Positions 1 through 11,240 of a stretch of 64,000 nt of DNA are shown here, piece after piece. How positions within the stretch are numbered: the stretch's first letter is position 1; the number at the start of each line of letters is the position of its first letter. The stretch covers positions 171,461-235,460 of the forward strand of contig JAQISU010000183.1 in NCBI GenBank assembly GCA_029339505.1, written 5' to 3'. The stretch comes from Unio delphinus. Lineage: Eukaryota > Mollusca > Bivalvia > Unionida > Unionidae. The notes beneath the pieces were generated by a model, which saw only the letters and a list, made by a program, of their open reading frames with translations, did not search any database and was not told the origin of the DNA. A program made the translations under genes and the position numbers.

Positions 1-120
1 GGGGCCTCATCAAAATGAGGGCTATCATTTTTTTATTTTTTTTTTACGATTTCGCAAGTGACGTTGACTCATTAAATTATACAAAGGCCAATCCGAGGCT
101 TGTATGTAAGCCGGGTTACT

Positions 121-233
121 GTCTATGACACAGGCACTTGATTCTGAGTAAATTCATGTATACACTCACCATATATGTTGAGTGTATACATGAATTTACT
201 CAGAATCAAGTGCATGTGGTCTATGATCACAGG
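121..233. repeat. 34-bp perfect inverted repeat (hairpin) flanked by short direct repeats
   Basis: Positions 135-168 are repeated as an exact reverse complement at 179-212, separated by a 10-nt loop. The hairpin is bracketed by nearly identical direct repeats, 14 nt at 121-134 and 15 nt at 219-233, differing by one inserted base. The layout looks like a small foldback element or a templated duplication. No coding content is visible. Confidence 0.85.
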
Positions 234-373
234 TGCGCGACGCAAGCTTAACGTGAAGAAGAAAAAAATAATCTAAAGGAGAAAAAGAAAATCATAGCGA
301 GAAAAATACCTTAGATTACCCCCATGACCCATTGTGACATAGGATAAAACGTCAGACTATTATTGATAAGGGT

Positions 374-564
374 ACAGAGGCGTAGCAAGGTGGGGGCAGG
401 GGGGTACATATGTCCCCGGGCGCCAAGGTACAGTGGCGCCAAAATGAGGCTTACAACGTTACATTATAATAAGTAAACAAGGGTAATAAATCGGTCACAA
501 GATCGCTGGGGCGCCAATTTTACAGTTTGTCCCCGGGCGCAAAATATCATAGCTACGCCTCTGT
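374..564. mobile_element. MITE-like element, 191 bp, with TIRs and target-site duplication
   Basis: The 13-bp termini ACAGAGGCGTAGC (374-386) and GCTACGCCTCTGT (552-564) are exact inverted repeats. A direct repeat AAGGGT flanks them (368-373 and 565-570), and 7 bp match if the adjacent T is counted. Both subterminal regions carry the G/C-rich motif CCCCGGGCGC. There is no open reading frame, so this is a non-autonomous DNA transposon; I cannot assign a superfamily with certainty. Confidence 0.75.
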
Positions 565-570
565 AAGGGT

Positions 571-1249
571 ATTTCATTTTGTCAGTCATTTCGCCGTACT
601 TTGTTTATTGATAAAACGTCAGACTCCTGTGATCATACTATATAAAAAGAAATTTCTCAACAGTTTTGATAATGATCGACCATTCCATTTTCAGGAGCGG
701 CGTGGGACCGAGGATTTTCTTAAAACAGTCCGACCCACATATATCTTTGTTCTCGTCTGTATAATTTTTTTTTTTTAAATTGTCAGAAAACAAAATTAGC
801 TTCAGGTAAAAGAAAGCACACACACATATGAATAAAAAGATCGAGAATTGTTATTTGCAGAAACACTCGTGACCTAGTTTCGGTTTCACTAACTGGAAGC
901 GGATCAGGCTCGAGAACCAACTGCGCCGCAGGCGAAGGATGTTCTTGGCGCTCAATCTGTTGATCTTTTAAATACCTTATTGTTTTTTTATTTATTGTCC
1001 CCACCTGAAAACTCTAAAACCGGCCTGTCAGGGACACTACATACAACATGTGATGAAATACGACCTCCTTATTGTACCTTTTTTAAACGTGTGCAATGTT
1101 ATATCGATTTTGTTGTAGTTTTGCACATGACAATATACATATTTACGTTTCCATATATGCTCTTTAATTCATACGCATTTGATATGGCTTCAGTGATACT
1201 ATTTAAACAGATCATATCACAAATTGTCACGTCTTACATAATGTTGTTA
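571..1249. other. Intergenic, no recognisable feature
   Basis: I see only AT-rich sequence, poly-T runs and short chance reading frames. None shows protein motifs or credible codon structure. Confidence 0.5.
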
Positions 1250-1475
1250 TAGGGTTTAACGCCATTTTTCAGCACAAGATAAGCTATACATGGCGGCCAG
1301 TATTAATGGTGGAGGAAGAACGGCCGGAACGAACCACCGACCCACGAGATGGTACTGGCAAGCTTTCTTACATACCCACATTGGCCGAATCTTAGACTCG
1401 AACCCACGCAGACAAGTGAGATGGCAGTGATCCGTAACGGAGAGCGCTTTGGACCACTCGGCAAGGAGGCATCAT
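1250..1475 (-). mobile_element. tRNA-derived SINE, minus orientation
   Basis: Read on the minus strand, the head has a tRNA-like B box (GGGTTCGAGTCT) and the complement of GGACCACTCGG as the A-box side. The body contains the segment complementary to TATACATGGCGGCCAGT. The same body and head occur at 42939-43191, 36320-36562 and 19693-19960, so this is one dispersed family. It is a pol III retroposon, not a functional tRNA gene. Confidence 0.8.
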
Positions 1476-2017
1476 TTCAGACGACGTTTTCCTCAAAATC
1501 TTCTCCTGCCCGCGGTTCTTCTTTGACGCAATCACTTCCAGTACGGTTAATAACGCACCATATCCAATTCAAACCGGAAGTTTTAACGTTAATAACACGT
1601 TTTGTTGATGAATGTGTGGATGATTACGAAACGTTTATACCCGCTAATGCACACTGAAGTAGTAGTCCTACAATGTAAGTAGTATTTGTTCTCAGATCAT
1701 GAAAACAGAGTATTATCTATCTATCTTACCTGAACAAGCTGAGACCATGGAGTGTAGCATTCCGTTCATTGAATGACTATGACACAGTACGTAAGGTGCA
1801 ACCCGACTTTGTGCCGAGGTAGGAGCTGGATGATTTTACTAGATTGCGCGACTCTTTCTTTGCCAGATGAGGCAAGCGACTCGCGAGAAATCCGAAAGGA
1901 AATGAGATGTAGGAGATTGAACTGTTGATATTTAATGGCAGATCAGCACATGGAAGGCCTTTTGATATTGTTATACAAACTTGTGTATTTTGGCCCATTT
2001 CTCCACCTGTCACTTTA

Positions 2018-2049
<32 letters not shown>

Positions 2050-2099
2050 TGTGTGATTTAGATTTTTAACGTAGCTCTCTAATCATTTTCAGTCTTATC
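1476..2099. other. Intergenic with a (GC)n(GT)n microsatellite
   Basis: The only clear structure is an alternating purine-pyrimidine tract, GC repeats followed by GT repeats, at about 2019-2054. Such a tract can adopt Z-DNA. Reading frames here show no recognisable domain. Confidence 0.5.
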
Positions 2100-2350
2100 A
2101 GTACGTTGTCCACAGTGCGGCAGTTTATTGTGCTGCCTAGCATGGGGCATCATCCCGCCACTCAGTTACATTATCACGACACCAGGCCGACCAGTACTAA
2201 CAATAACCTCTTAATGCTCTGGGGTAAGCGAGGCAGCTGCTTGGGCCATTTTTACAAGTTTTTCGTCTGACTTTGCCGGGGTTCTAAACCGCAACCTCTC
2301 GCATCCGAGGCGGACGCTCTAACCACTTACACCATAGGAGCGGTTTCTCT
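2100..2350 (-). mobile_element. Second tRNA-related SINE-like repeat, minus orientation
   Basis: On the minus strand a tRNA-like head can be read at about 2265-2335: TGGTGTAAGTGGTTAGAGCG as the A-box side and GGTTTAGAACCCC as the B-box side. It differs from the SINE family at 1250-1475. The rest of the body is non-coding. No cloverleaf with a 3' acceptor stem is evident, so it is called a SINE, not a tRNA gene. Confidence 0.55.
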
Positions 2351-2560
2351 CTACATTTATGGCTGGGCAGAAATTCATCAAACTTGCTATGTTAGTTATC
2401 ATATGGAAACCACGTGGAAGAGATTCAGTTTTTTGCTCATTATCTTGGTTACCTTGTGTCAAAGGTCAAATTCAAAGGTCAATCACAGTACAGATTTCAA
2501 ATATCTTTAATCAATGCGTTTGAGTTCATTTAAGCAGGAAATAAACAATATACTCTGTGT

Positions 2561-2563
<3 letters not shown>

Positions 2564-2596
<33 letters not shown>

Positions 2597-2597
2597 G

Positions 2598-2686
<89 letters not shown>
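2564..2686. repeat. (CA)n-(TA)n compound microsatellite
   Basis: About 45 nt of CA repeats run directly into about 70 nt of TA repeats. Confidence 0.95.
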
Positions 2687-2687
<1 letters not shown>

Positions 2688-4425
2688 ATGTGATGCTGCC
2701 GGTTATCAAACTGTTATTAGTACAATATTGCACAAGGCCTGGTCAGAGGTATTGCGCAACTTGGAAAAACAACACTTGAAGACCGCCTCCCACTAATTAT
2801 CGTTATCTAGAAGATGATCTCTACGGTGTAATTTGTCCGGTCAATGGATATAGTAATCTGAGATGGTACTTTGAACAAGACAACACACGAGCCCCCGTAA
2901 AGATAAAATATGAATTTAATTAAAAATACAATTAAGAAAAGAATGACACTGTGAATTACAATTTCTTTCTTTCTGAATACACTTCGTTCAGAAATACATA
3001 AACTGAAGCTTTAAAATAATGGATACATTCATAAGAATCCCAAACACTAATAAAATAAATGAAGTTAGTCGTTAATACTGAGAGTAAATTTCATCATGGA
3101 ATCGAATGTTCATTTAACATTGGACTGTTGGGTGATTCAAAATGACCTTGTTCGACGACTGGTTCTCTTTTTTTCTCTTCTGCGTTCGTCTTGACTTGCT
3201 TGCCCTTTGGTTGTAAGCGGGATTACACAACTCTGTCTTCCAACTTGTTTTTCCGTCTCTGAATTCCGACTTCCTCGCTATTACTTCAAACAAACTATTT
3301 TTCCTTGAAAAGAAAAGGGTAAAACGCCCTAAGTATCTCGTTACTTTAAGAGTTGAGATAGTAAGTCCGTTTTTCAGGTTCGAAAAATCAGATCTTACTA
3401 TCAGTGTTATCATTTATACGGCTAACAAATACTATACAAGTCTTCAGATCAATAGAGCTATACTGCTAATTATCGACATCAGAATTCGGGAAAGTCATAT
3501 ATTCCCGTAAATCATTACGTAAAGTGAGGCAATATATCATAACACACAATCCATATTTACTAATATGATAAATTAAAATTAATGTAACACTTTCCAATCA
3601 TAAATGTACACGGCGGGTTTTCTACAACACCCATTTACCTACCTAAGTATATAAGGTAAAAAATGCTAATTCAGAATTCAAAAATACATTATTAAATCAC
3701 TGTAAAACCGACTATCCATACAAAAATATGAACACATCATGCATCTGTAACAAAGAAACATATTAAAGTACGTTATTAAATCAATGTAATACTGAACTAT
3801 TTGTATCATAGTATCGATACATTATGCATCTATGACAAAGAAAAACATCATATACATTACATCGTGATAAAGGTGAATTTGAGTTAAATACCTTGTGTTT
3901 TTGACGTGCTTCTGCCGTTTGATTTCCGGCGGACTTTCCTGAGCTTATTATTACGAAGGCATTGCTGTAAAATTACCCCCGGAGACTTCTCCTATGTTGG
4001 AACTAATAAATGCTGACCGTCTCTTGCAGAGGTCTTCCTAGACTAATTCAAAACTCATTGACTCAGAGAATATATTCCCCAATTCTAGGTTTCGACCCAA
4101 CCCACTTTCCTATACATTTGACCAATCGGCATAAATGCTATCCTTGCGGACCTTTTGAAAACCGTCTATCAAGATGCCAAAAATGCCAATTAGGATCGAA
4201 ATATCACCTTATTATTTGTCTCAATCATTTTTGACAGCTCTGCGTGAGGAATCACATAATTTTAAGCGTGTCAAACACTCAGTCCGTTTTTACTCTAAAT
4301 ATTGTAACAGTCTGACCGAGGTAAACTAACATTCTTTCCGTTCCAAACTCTACTCCAAGACAGTTGATTGTCGGCAAGCCTACGAATTAATTACTGGATT
4401 TCACTGACGAAAAATTTGGCACTTG

Positions 4426-4427
<2 letters not shown>
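2687..4427. other. Intergenic, nothing supported
   Basis: AT-rich sequence with chance reading frames only. Two stretches around 3700-3840 share short phrases (such as ACATCATGCATCTGTAACAAAG and its variant), suggesting a local degenerate duplication. I cannot define its borders. Confidence 0.4.

Positions 4428-4493
<66 letters not shown>
4428..4493. repeat. (AT)n microsatellite
   Basis: An uninterrupted AT dinucleotide tract. It produces spurious Ile-Tyr reading frames on both strands. Confidence 0.97.
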
Positions 4494-4494
<1 letters not shown>

Positions 4495-5270
4495 CCATTG
4501 GTAAATATCCAACCAATCGTCTATTGTTTAAGGATAAAAGCCTAAAATTGTTCAGCCTGATTAAAATAAGATCCCCACTGTCCAACGTGTAGATCTGATA
4601 ACGACCGCTTAAGGTTCGTGTTCTGGTGACCTATGTTATTACCATAATCGCTAATTTTATCAGCCAATCAGACGAAGTCTTATGTCTTTACATTTCAGAG
4701 ACTTAGCAGTGTGGCAATGAGCATCAATGATGTGCTGAACGATTTGACTTACTTTCAGACTTTGTAAAGTTGCATTGCTTTGGCCAATTCAAAGGTAACC
4801 TAAACACAAATTTTAATTTTATTGCATATCGTTGAAATTCTTAAGGCCTTCAAACCTCAATAGCATCTACTTTCGTACGTAGGAATATGTGAGGAAATGA
4901 GACCAAATGAGACGAAATCTATGCGGGGAATTCATGGGTACATAGTTCTAACATGGAAATGGCAACAGTGTTACAAGTGGCTGACCTCAGTGGTAAGTGT
5001 TCTAGTTGACCCATGTATAACTCTTACGACCCAAACGGTAAATCCCATGTGAAATGAGCCCTTACAGTTTAACATGGGACTATTGGAACCCAGTATTGGG
5101 CCTATTAGAGGAAGTTCGGACACTCATGGTCAGTTCGGCCTATTATGAACAAACGGGCTTTAGTGAATGACCCTCTATTTAAGTCAATTGAACCGCCATG
5201 AAAAGGTCAGTTGGATTCTTTTATGTTCTTCCCAACCTACATTTTTCCACCAACTTTTTACCCTATCTAG
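4494..5270. other. Intergenic, dispersed-repeat-like stretch
   Basis: No gene is visible. The phrase around 4960-5000 (AACAGTGTTACAAGTGGCTG and neighbours) recurs in variant form near 48010-48060, so part of this stretch belongs to a dispersed repeat family. Confidence 0.4.
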
Positions 5271-6122
5271 TGTTACGTATATTTGATTTAAGTCATTTAT
5301 TTTTCTTTTAATTGTTTGGTTGTCAGATTCAAATTTTACATTTTAAGTTTAAGCTTCATTCATTGGGGGATAGTTTTTTAGAAAGTGGGATGACCTGTAC
5401 TCTACGAATAAACACCAGATGTTGACCTCATTTCTGACCTGGCTTCAGAGTTGTAAACAAGCTTTTAAAATGATTGGTTGATTCCAAGGATATTATGGAG
5501 CTTTATTATAAACATCTTTCTATTTTTAGTTCTTGAGAGTAAAAATAACTGATTCTCATTTGGGTCATACGGTGTGTACGAGATTTTTTGAACGTAAATT
5601 TGTTCTAAAGATTCTTGTAGATCATGTGATATCTTCCTTGTTTACGTAAAAACAGGTATATAAATGATGTTTTAGAGCGAACTTTTTAGTAGAAGTTGGG
5701 CTGTTAGAATATTAAGTTGTATTGGTTTGAGTTATTTTAAATTACTGAAAATTATTTCAATTTGTTTGGATCTAAAGGATTTATTTTGTTTTTTATCTGG
5801 AAAATAATTGTGCTCATTGAATTTCATAAGACCAGATCTGACTTCATCACGTGACATCGTCTTCCATCTTGGATGCTTCAGTAAGATTTGAACATGGAAA
5901 TTATTAGGACATTTTATTACCAGGACTTTTGCAATTTCACTAGTGGATTATATTTTGAATTATTTTTTGGATTAATTTTGGAATTGATTCTTAAAACCGT
6001 AAGTTTATTTTTTTTCTTTTCTGGAAAATATTTGCGCTCAATAAATTGTTTATTAAGTTTTTACAAGCTTGTTATTTTCACACTTTCATTGTTACTGTTT
6101 ATTCGAGCCTAAGCACGTAACA
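5271..6122 (+). repeat. 5' LTR
   Basis: It begins TGTTACGTAT and ends GCACGTAACA. It contains a TATA box (TATATAAA near 5656) and an AATAAA signal near 6038. It aligns along its length with 10398-11240, with many substitutions and small indels. Confidence 0.88.
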
Positions 6123-6124
6123 TA

Positions 6125-6145
6125 GACATTGGTATCCTCGTCCTA
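6125..6145 (+). promoter_or_regulatory. Candidate tRNA primer-binding site
   Basis: A TGGTATCCTCGTCC stretch lies a few bases after the 5' LTR and starts with the TGG complementary to a tRNA CCA end. I cannot name the tRNA. Confidence 0.4.
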
Positions 6146-6268
6146 GATTGGGATCAATTGGAATTTGGCTACAATTTGTTTCAGAAAACTTATGTTTTAA
6201 ATTTGAATTCGCCTAGTTTTTGAATTTTTAAAAAAAATCTTTAGTGAGATTGACAGGCTTGTATTAAA

Positions 6269-6752
6269 ATGAAATCTAAAGTAGAAATATTTCTTTCTAA
6301 TCCTACTCAGGAGCAATTAGATCTTTTCAAAAAGGATGAGTTGATTCAACTTGCCTGAAAATATGATCTTTCTGAAGTCAAGGCTTCTTTAACGAAACAA
6401 GATATCAAAATGATTTTGGTCCAATATTTAGTAGAAAAGAATGTTTTGGAAAAAAATGCTTTGATTTCGGTCAGTAAGTCTGCATCAGACTCTGACATTA
6501 AAATAAAGGAATTAGAATTAAAATTCAAGATGGAATTAGAGTTGAAGAAGCTGGAATTTCAGGAAAGGGATAAAGAAAAACAATTACAATATGAAAAAGA
6601 GGAGAAAGAAAACAATTACAATATGACAAAGAGGAGAAAGAAAGACAATTACAATATGAAAAAGAGGAGAGACAGAGAGAGAGACAGGAAAGGGAGAAAG
6701 AAAAACAATTACAATATGACAAAGAGGAGAAAGAAAGACAATTACAATATAA

Positions 6753-6812
<60 letters not shown>

Positions 6813-7515
6813 GGAGCAAAAAAGAATTACAATATGACAAAGAGGAGATAGAAAGACAATTTGAATTACAAAAAGAGCAGATGCACATTCGGTTACAAGA
6901 AAAACTAATTGATAAAGAGAGAGAGAGAAGGAAGAAAGGGAATATCAATTTAAAATGAAAGAAATAGGGCTGGCAAGTGAAAAACACCTTCATACATCAA
7001 ATCCAAATTTAAGTTTTGATTTAGCAAGGAATATTAGATTAGTGCTCCCTTTCAGAGAAAAAAAAGCAGACAAATACTTCATTCGTTCTGAAAACGTTGC
7101 AGAAAATATAAAGTGGCCAAGAGAGTATTGGACTCCGTTATTGCAATGTGTACTCACTGGTAAGGCTGGTGAGATTTACACTTTACTGTCTGTTCACCAA
7201 AGTGGTGACTATGATGTGGTTAAAGAATGCATTCTAAGTGGTTATGAGTTAGTCCCTGAAGCTTATCGGCAAAAATTCGGAAATTATAGAAAAGAAGCTG
7301 GACAAACTCATGTCGAATTTGCTAGAGAAAAAGAGCAGTTGTTTGATAGATGGTGCTTAGCCAAAAAAGTCAAACAAGATTATCAAAATCTCAAGCAAAT
7401 TATATTAATTGAAGAGTTCAAAAACTGTGTCCATAGTGATGTTAAAACTTATCTTGATGAGCATAAGATTGAAACCTTGGAAAATGCTGCTCGGGCTGCT
7501 GACGAATATTTTTGA
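6269..7515 (+). pseudogene. gag: gag (capsid) of the LTR element, broken
   Basis: The frame opens at the ATG at 6269. An in-frame TGA lies at 6356-6358 and the frame continues to 6958. There a shift to another frame (6955-7515) completes the protein. The N-terminal part is helical. The middle is a charged Glu/Lys/Arg coiled-coil region expanded by imperfect repeats and a pure GA microsatellite (about 6758-6812). The C-terminal part (from about 7000) has the capsid signature of gypsy gag proteins, with WPREYWTPLL, YELVPEAYRQKF and CLAKKV segments, resembling the SCAN-like retroviral capsid C-domain. In life it would assemble the particle around the RNA. The stop and frameshift show the gene is dead. 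Confidence 0.75.
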
Positions 7516-7770
7516 CACATAAAGTTCCTTTTATTAACAAGACTTCCACTCAACACTTTTCTGGCAGAAAATTATTTCCGCCTAATTCAAGCCCTTCTAA
7601 AACTCAAACTAACACAACTTTCAAAAATCAGACTTCAGAGAAGTTTGATTCTAGATCCTTGTCTCTTCCGACGTGTACATTTTGCAAGAAAAAGGACACG
7701 TTATTTCTAATTGCTGCAAATTAAAAAATAGGCATCAGAATCAAGATAGACCTGTTCCAAATGCTCTTAT
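7512..7770 (+). pseudogene. Nucleocapsid zinc knuckle of gag, frameshifted
   Basis: A CCHC knuckle is split across two overlapping frames. The first Cys pair (CTFCKKK) is read in the frame ending at 7724. The His and last Cys (EKGHVISNCCK) are in the frame starting at 7673. A single-base shift near 7690-7700 explains this. The knuckle would bind the element's RNA. Confidence 0.7.
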
Positions 7771-8107
7771 TTCCATGAGGTCAAGGTCACAGTCATGTAT
7801 TGAAAGCAATACATTTGTTGGGTCTAATAAATTCCAGTCTGATTTTATTATGCAGAATTATGAACCATTCATATCGAAGGGTTCTATATCACTCTTGGGT
7901 GATTCAGCCAATCCCACTCCTATTAAAATTTTAAGGGACACAGGAGCTTCTCAGAGTCTTTTATTGTCAGGTACTTTGCCTTTTTCTGAGAAGTCTTCTT
8001 CTAATGAAAGTGTTCTTATTCAGGGAGTAGAGTGCGGCTTTGTTAATGTTCCTCTCCATTGTGTAAATTTGTCATCAGTTTTAGTGTCAGGACCTGTGAA
8101 AATTTGA
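7771..8107 (+). pseudogene. Retroviral-type aspartic protease
   Basis: The catalytic loop RDTGASQSLL is encoded near 7938-7967, preceded by the usual hydrophobic strand (IKIL). The domain continues to about 8107, where a stop interrupts it. The following sequence (SVLPVEGIDLLLGNDLAG, about 8111-8165) is the second half, with the ILGNDL-like strand, separated from the first half by a TGA. The enzyme would cleave the Gag-Pol polyprotein. Confidence 0.75.
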
Positions 8108-8143
8108 ACAGTCTCGGTTTTACCCGTTGAGGGCATCGATTTA

Positions 8144-8605
8144 TTGCTAGGCAACGACTTAGCTGGGGACAAGGTTGTGGTTAATCCACTTGAGAATGAC
8201 AAGCCTAATTTGGATCAGAAAGTTGATCCAATTGAAAAAGAAATCCCTGATATATTTCAAGCTTGTACAGTTACCAGAGCTATGGCAAAGAAAGCTCTTG
8301 AGAATGAAGTTGAAAAGGGCAGTATTCCCTTTGCTGACACCTGCGTGGGTCAGGGTTATGTTAATGTTCAAGACAGTATTCCTTCAGCTGACGCGTGTAT
8401 AGGTCAGGCTATTGATGAGGTCACTTTTACTCTTTGTTTGGATCAATCAGAAGGTATTGATCATAGTGATCCTTTTTTAATAACTCATTCTCTCAATCAG
8501 GGTGATAAACGACAGTCACTTGTCGTCGAACAGGTAAAAGATCCTGAGATCTCCAGTTTGTTTCAAAGGGCCATAAATGAGACTGAAGCCACTGAGGTTC
8601 ATTAA
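8144..8605 (+). pseudogene. Pol linker between protease and integrase
   Basis: This open stretch of 153 codons begins with the end of the protease fold. It then has a variable region containing a duplicated phrase (SIPFADTCVGQ / SIPSADACIGQ). It ends with KDPEISSLFQRA, the short helix usually found just before gypsy integrases. A frameshift near 8600 leads into the integrase. Confidence 0.6.
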
Positions 8606-9330
8606 AAATGGAATTCTTATGAGAAAATGGAGACCTCCAGAGGTACCTGCTGGTGATGAGTGGTCTGTGAACTATCAAATAGTAGTTCCAGAACCTTACA
8701 GACAGGAAATACTTAATCTGGCCCATGAAATTCCTTTGGCTGGTCATTTAGGGATTAATAAAACTCATCACAAGATCTTGACTCACTTCTATTGGCCAAA
8801 AATCAAAAGTGATGTCAAATACTGTAGATCTTGTCATACTTGTCAAATGGTAGGAAAACCCAATCAGAAGATACGTAAGGCTCATCTGCAACCTATTCCT
8901 GCATTTGACGAACCATTTAGTAGAATTATGGTAGATTGTGTAGGTCCCTTACCTAAGACCAAGTCAAGTAACCAATACCTGTTGACCATAATGTGTGCGT
9001 CAACAAGGTTTCCAGAGGCTATTCCGTTGAGGAATATAAAATTTAAAACTATAGTAAAAGCTTTGACAAAATTTTTTACTCAGTATGGCCTTCCTAAATC
9101 TGTTCAGTTTGATCAAGGTTCAAACTTCATATCTGGAATTTTTCAGCAAGTTATGAACGAATGCCCAATTCAGCAATTCAAGTTAAAAATGAAACTATGG
9201 TTTGAAAGAACTACAAGGGAGAGAACTTTTGAGTCTGATAATGGAGTTGTGTTACTCTTGTTCATTCTTCTTACTTTTCTTCAGATTAGGTATTACGGCC
9301 CTTACAAAGTTACGAAGAAAATGAATTAGT
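8577..9330 (+). pseudogene. Integrase of the LTR element, internally deleted
   Basis: The HHCC zinc-binding domain is intact: HLGINKTHHKIL followed by CRSCHTCQ. The rve core has its first Asp (IMVDCVGPLP) and second Asp (VQFDQGSNF). After about 9180 the sequence jumps, so the catalytic Glu helix is missing. The C-terminal GPY/F module (YYGPYKV) appears at 9292-9312. It therefore carries an internal deletion and cannot be active. Its place upstream of the reverse transcriptase is the diagnostic oddity of this element. Confidence 0.85.
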
Positions 9331-9589
9331 TAAAGTATAGTATTAGTGCTCCTGGGATCTAAATAAATTATAGGAGTACCAGTGTATTGAAAGAAATAGC
9401 CATGTTAAATATGTAATTAATTTAGTTGTACCTGTCCTACTTAGTGAAGAAATATCATCGGATTCTACTGACATTGGAACGACAAATTGTTGGAATTTAG
9501 AAATTATGAAAAATCTAGACCAGAAACTTTCACATTTGCAAGTGCAAGAAAGAAATGAACTGAAAGTTATTATTATTATATGAGTACTT

Positions 9590-10283
9590 ATGTCCAGATA
9601 TTTTTACAAGGACAAACAAAATTTTAATGACGTTGAAATTGGGAATTCCAAACCTGTTAAACAGCATCCATATAGGATGAATTCACTCAAACAGGAATAC
9701 TTAAAAAAGGAGATTCAATATTCGCTGGAGAATGATTTTATCAAGCCCAGTAAAAGTGATTGGAGTTCACCATGTATACTTGTTCCAAAACTAGATAAAA
9801 CTTTCCGTATGTGCACTGATTATAGGAAGGTGAACAGAGGGACAAAAACAGATTCATTCCCATTACCAAGAATTGACGATTGTATTGATAAAATTGGGAA
9901 TGCCAAGTATGTCACCAAATTTGACCTTCTGAAAGGATTTTGGCAGATTCCACTAACGGAAAGAGCAAAGGAAATCTCAGCATTGTGACTCCAGACCAAT
10001 ATAAAGAAAGTCCATTTCAGCGTCTCATAAAATTGTTTATCTCTGGTCTAGAAAATTGTAACGTCATCATCTACAACGAAACATGGAGAGAACATACATC
10101 TAGCAACAATTAGAAAATTATTTGACAGACTCACTGATGCATGTCTGACTGTTAATTTATCTAAAAGTGAGTTCTGCCGTGCTAGTGTGATTTTCTTAGG
10201 ACATTTTGTGGGACATGGACAAGTTTAAAGGTTGAGGCTATTTCTAGATAATATAATTGCAGACGCTCTTTCCCGTGTATAAC
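9590..10283 (+). pseudogene. Reverse transcriptase / RNase H, truncated
   Basis: Codons 9590-9988 encode the N-terminal fingers and palm of a Ty3/gypsy reverse transcriptase: SSPCILVPK, CTDYRKVN, and the motif with the first catalytic Asp, KFDLLKGFWQIPLT. Beyond the stop at 9988, broken pieces of the later palm can be followed (ISGLENCN, LTVNLSKSEF, FLGHFVGHGQ). The RNase H tail IADALSRV ends at about 10280, just before the polypurine tract. The YLDD-type motif is lost in a small deletion. This is a dead copy. Confidence 0.85.
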
Positions 10284-10384
10284 AATTTATTATACTGTGT
10301 AATTTATACTAGTTCTTTTAACCTCAGATGTAAATGGGTTTGTGATAAAAAGAAGGTTTTATCATATAAACCTTTCTTTTTATT

Positions 10385-10397
10385 TTATGGGGGAAGG
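10385..10397 (+). promoter_or_regulatory. Polypurine tract
   Basis: The purine run GGGGGAAGG abuts the TG start of the 3' LTR, where plus-strand priming would occur. Confidence 0.7.
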
Positions 10398-11240
10398 TGT
10401 TACGTCTATTTGATTTAAATTATTTATTTTTAAATGTCAAATCCACATTTGTCATTTTGGGTTTAAAATTCATTAATTGGGAGATTATTCTGAAAAATTC
10501 AGGCTGACCTAGACTCTATCTGTAAACACAGGTTGACATTGGCTTGTTAACCTCATTTCTGGCCCTGCTTCAGAGAGTGTCAACAAGCTTCTAAAACTAT
10601 TGGTTAAATCCAATGACATCTTTTTATTTTTAGTTCTTGGGGGTGGGAAGTGAATGATTTCCTTCTAGATCATTCTATTAGTTCGTAACGAAGTGAAGGT
10701 AGCCTCTTTCTATGACCTTCCAGAATCACATGATTCCTTTTTGTTTACGAGGGAATTACATATATATAGCTGTGTTTTGGAAGCTAACATTAGTAGAATC
10801 TGGGCTTTTATATTATTAAGTTGTGTTTTCTGTTTGAGTTATAATTTTAATTATCTGGTACTGGAAATTGTGTCATTTCGTTGTAGCAAGAGGAATTATT
10901 CCATTTATCTGGAAAAGGACATGTGTTCATGATTTTCATTTAGATTATTGTAAAAACAAGAACTGCATCACGTGACATCGTCAGCCATTTTGGATTACAT
11001 CGTCAAGATTCGAACCTAGAACTATTAGAACATTTATTTATCAGGACTCTTGCAATTCCATTAGTGGATTATTTTTGTGAATTCTATATTGGATTAATGT
11101 TGGATTTGATTCTCTAAAACCGTAAGTTTATTTATTTTATGAAAATAATTATACTTAATAAATTCATTGTTAAAGTTTTATAAGCTTGTTAGTTTTCACT
11201 CTTTCTGTGTTGCTGCTTATTCGAGCCTAAGCACGTAACA
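10398..11240 (+). repeat. 3' LTR
   Basis: It begins TGTTACGTCT and ends GCACGTAACA. It has a TATATATAG box near 10762 and AATAAA near 11158. It is the partner of 5271-6122. Confidence 0.88.

Larger units (their letters stand above)
5271..11240 (+). mobile_element. Decayed Ty3/gypsy-type LTR retrotransposon with integrase before reverse transcriptase (Gmr1-like)
   Basis: Two diverged LTRs (5271-6122 and 10398-11240), each TGTTACG...CGTAACA, enclose gag, zinc knuckle, aspartic protease (DTGA), integrase, then reverse transcriptase and an RNase H tail. This PR-IN-RT-RH order is copia-like, yet the protein sequences are of the Ty3/gypsy type. That combination is known for the Gmr1 group. The LTRs differ at many sites and all reading frames are broken, so the copy is old and dead. 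I found no convincing target-site duplication (flanks TCTAG and CTTGG). Confidence 0.88.

Noticed and set aside
4368..4592. Ile-Tyr repeat proteins on both strands (also 12128-12349 and 42665-42932)
   Set aside because: They are translations of AT or ACAT microsatellites and occur on both strands at once.
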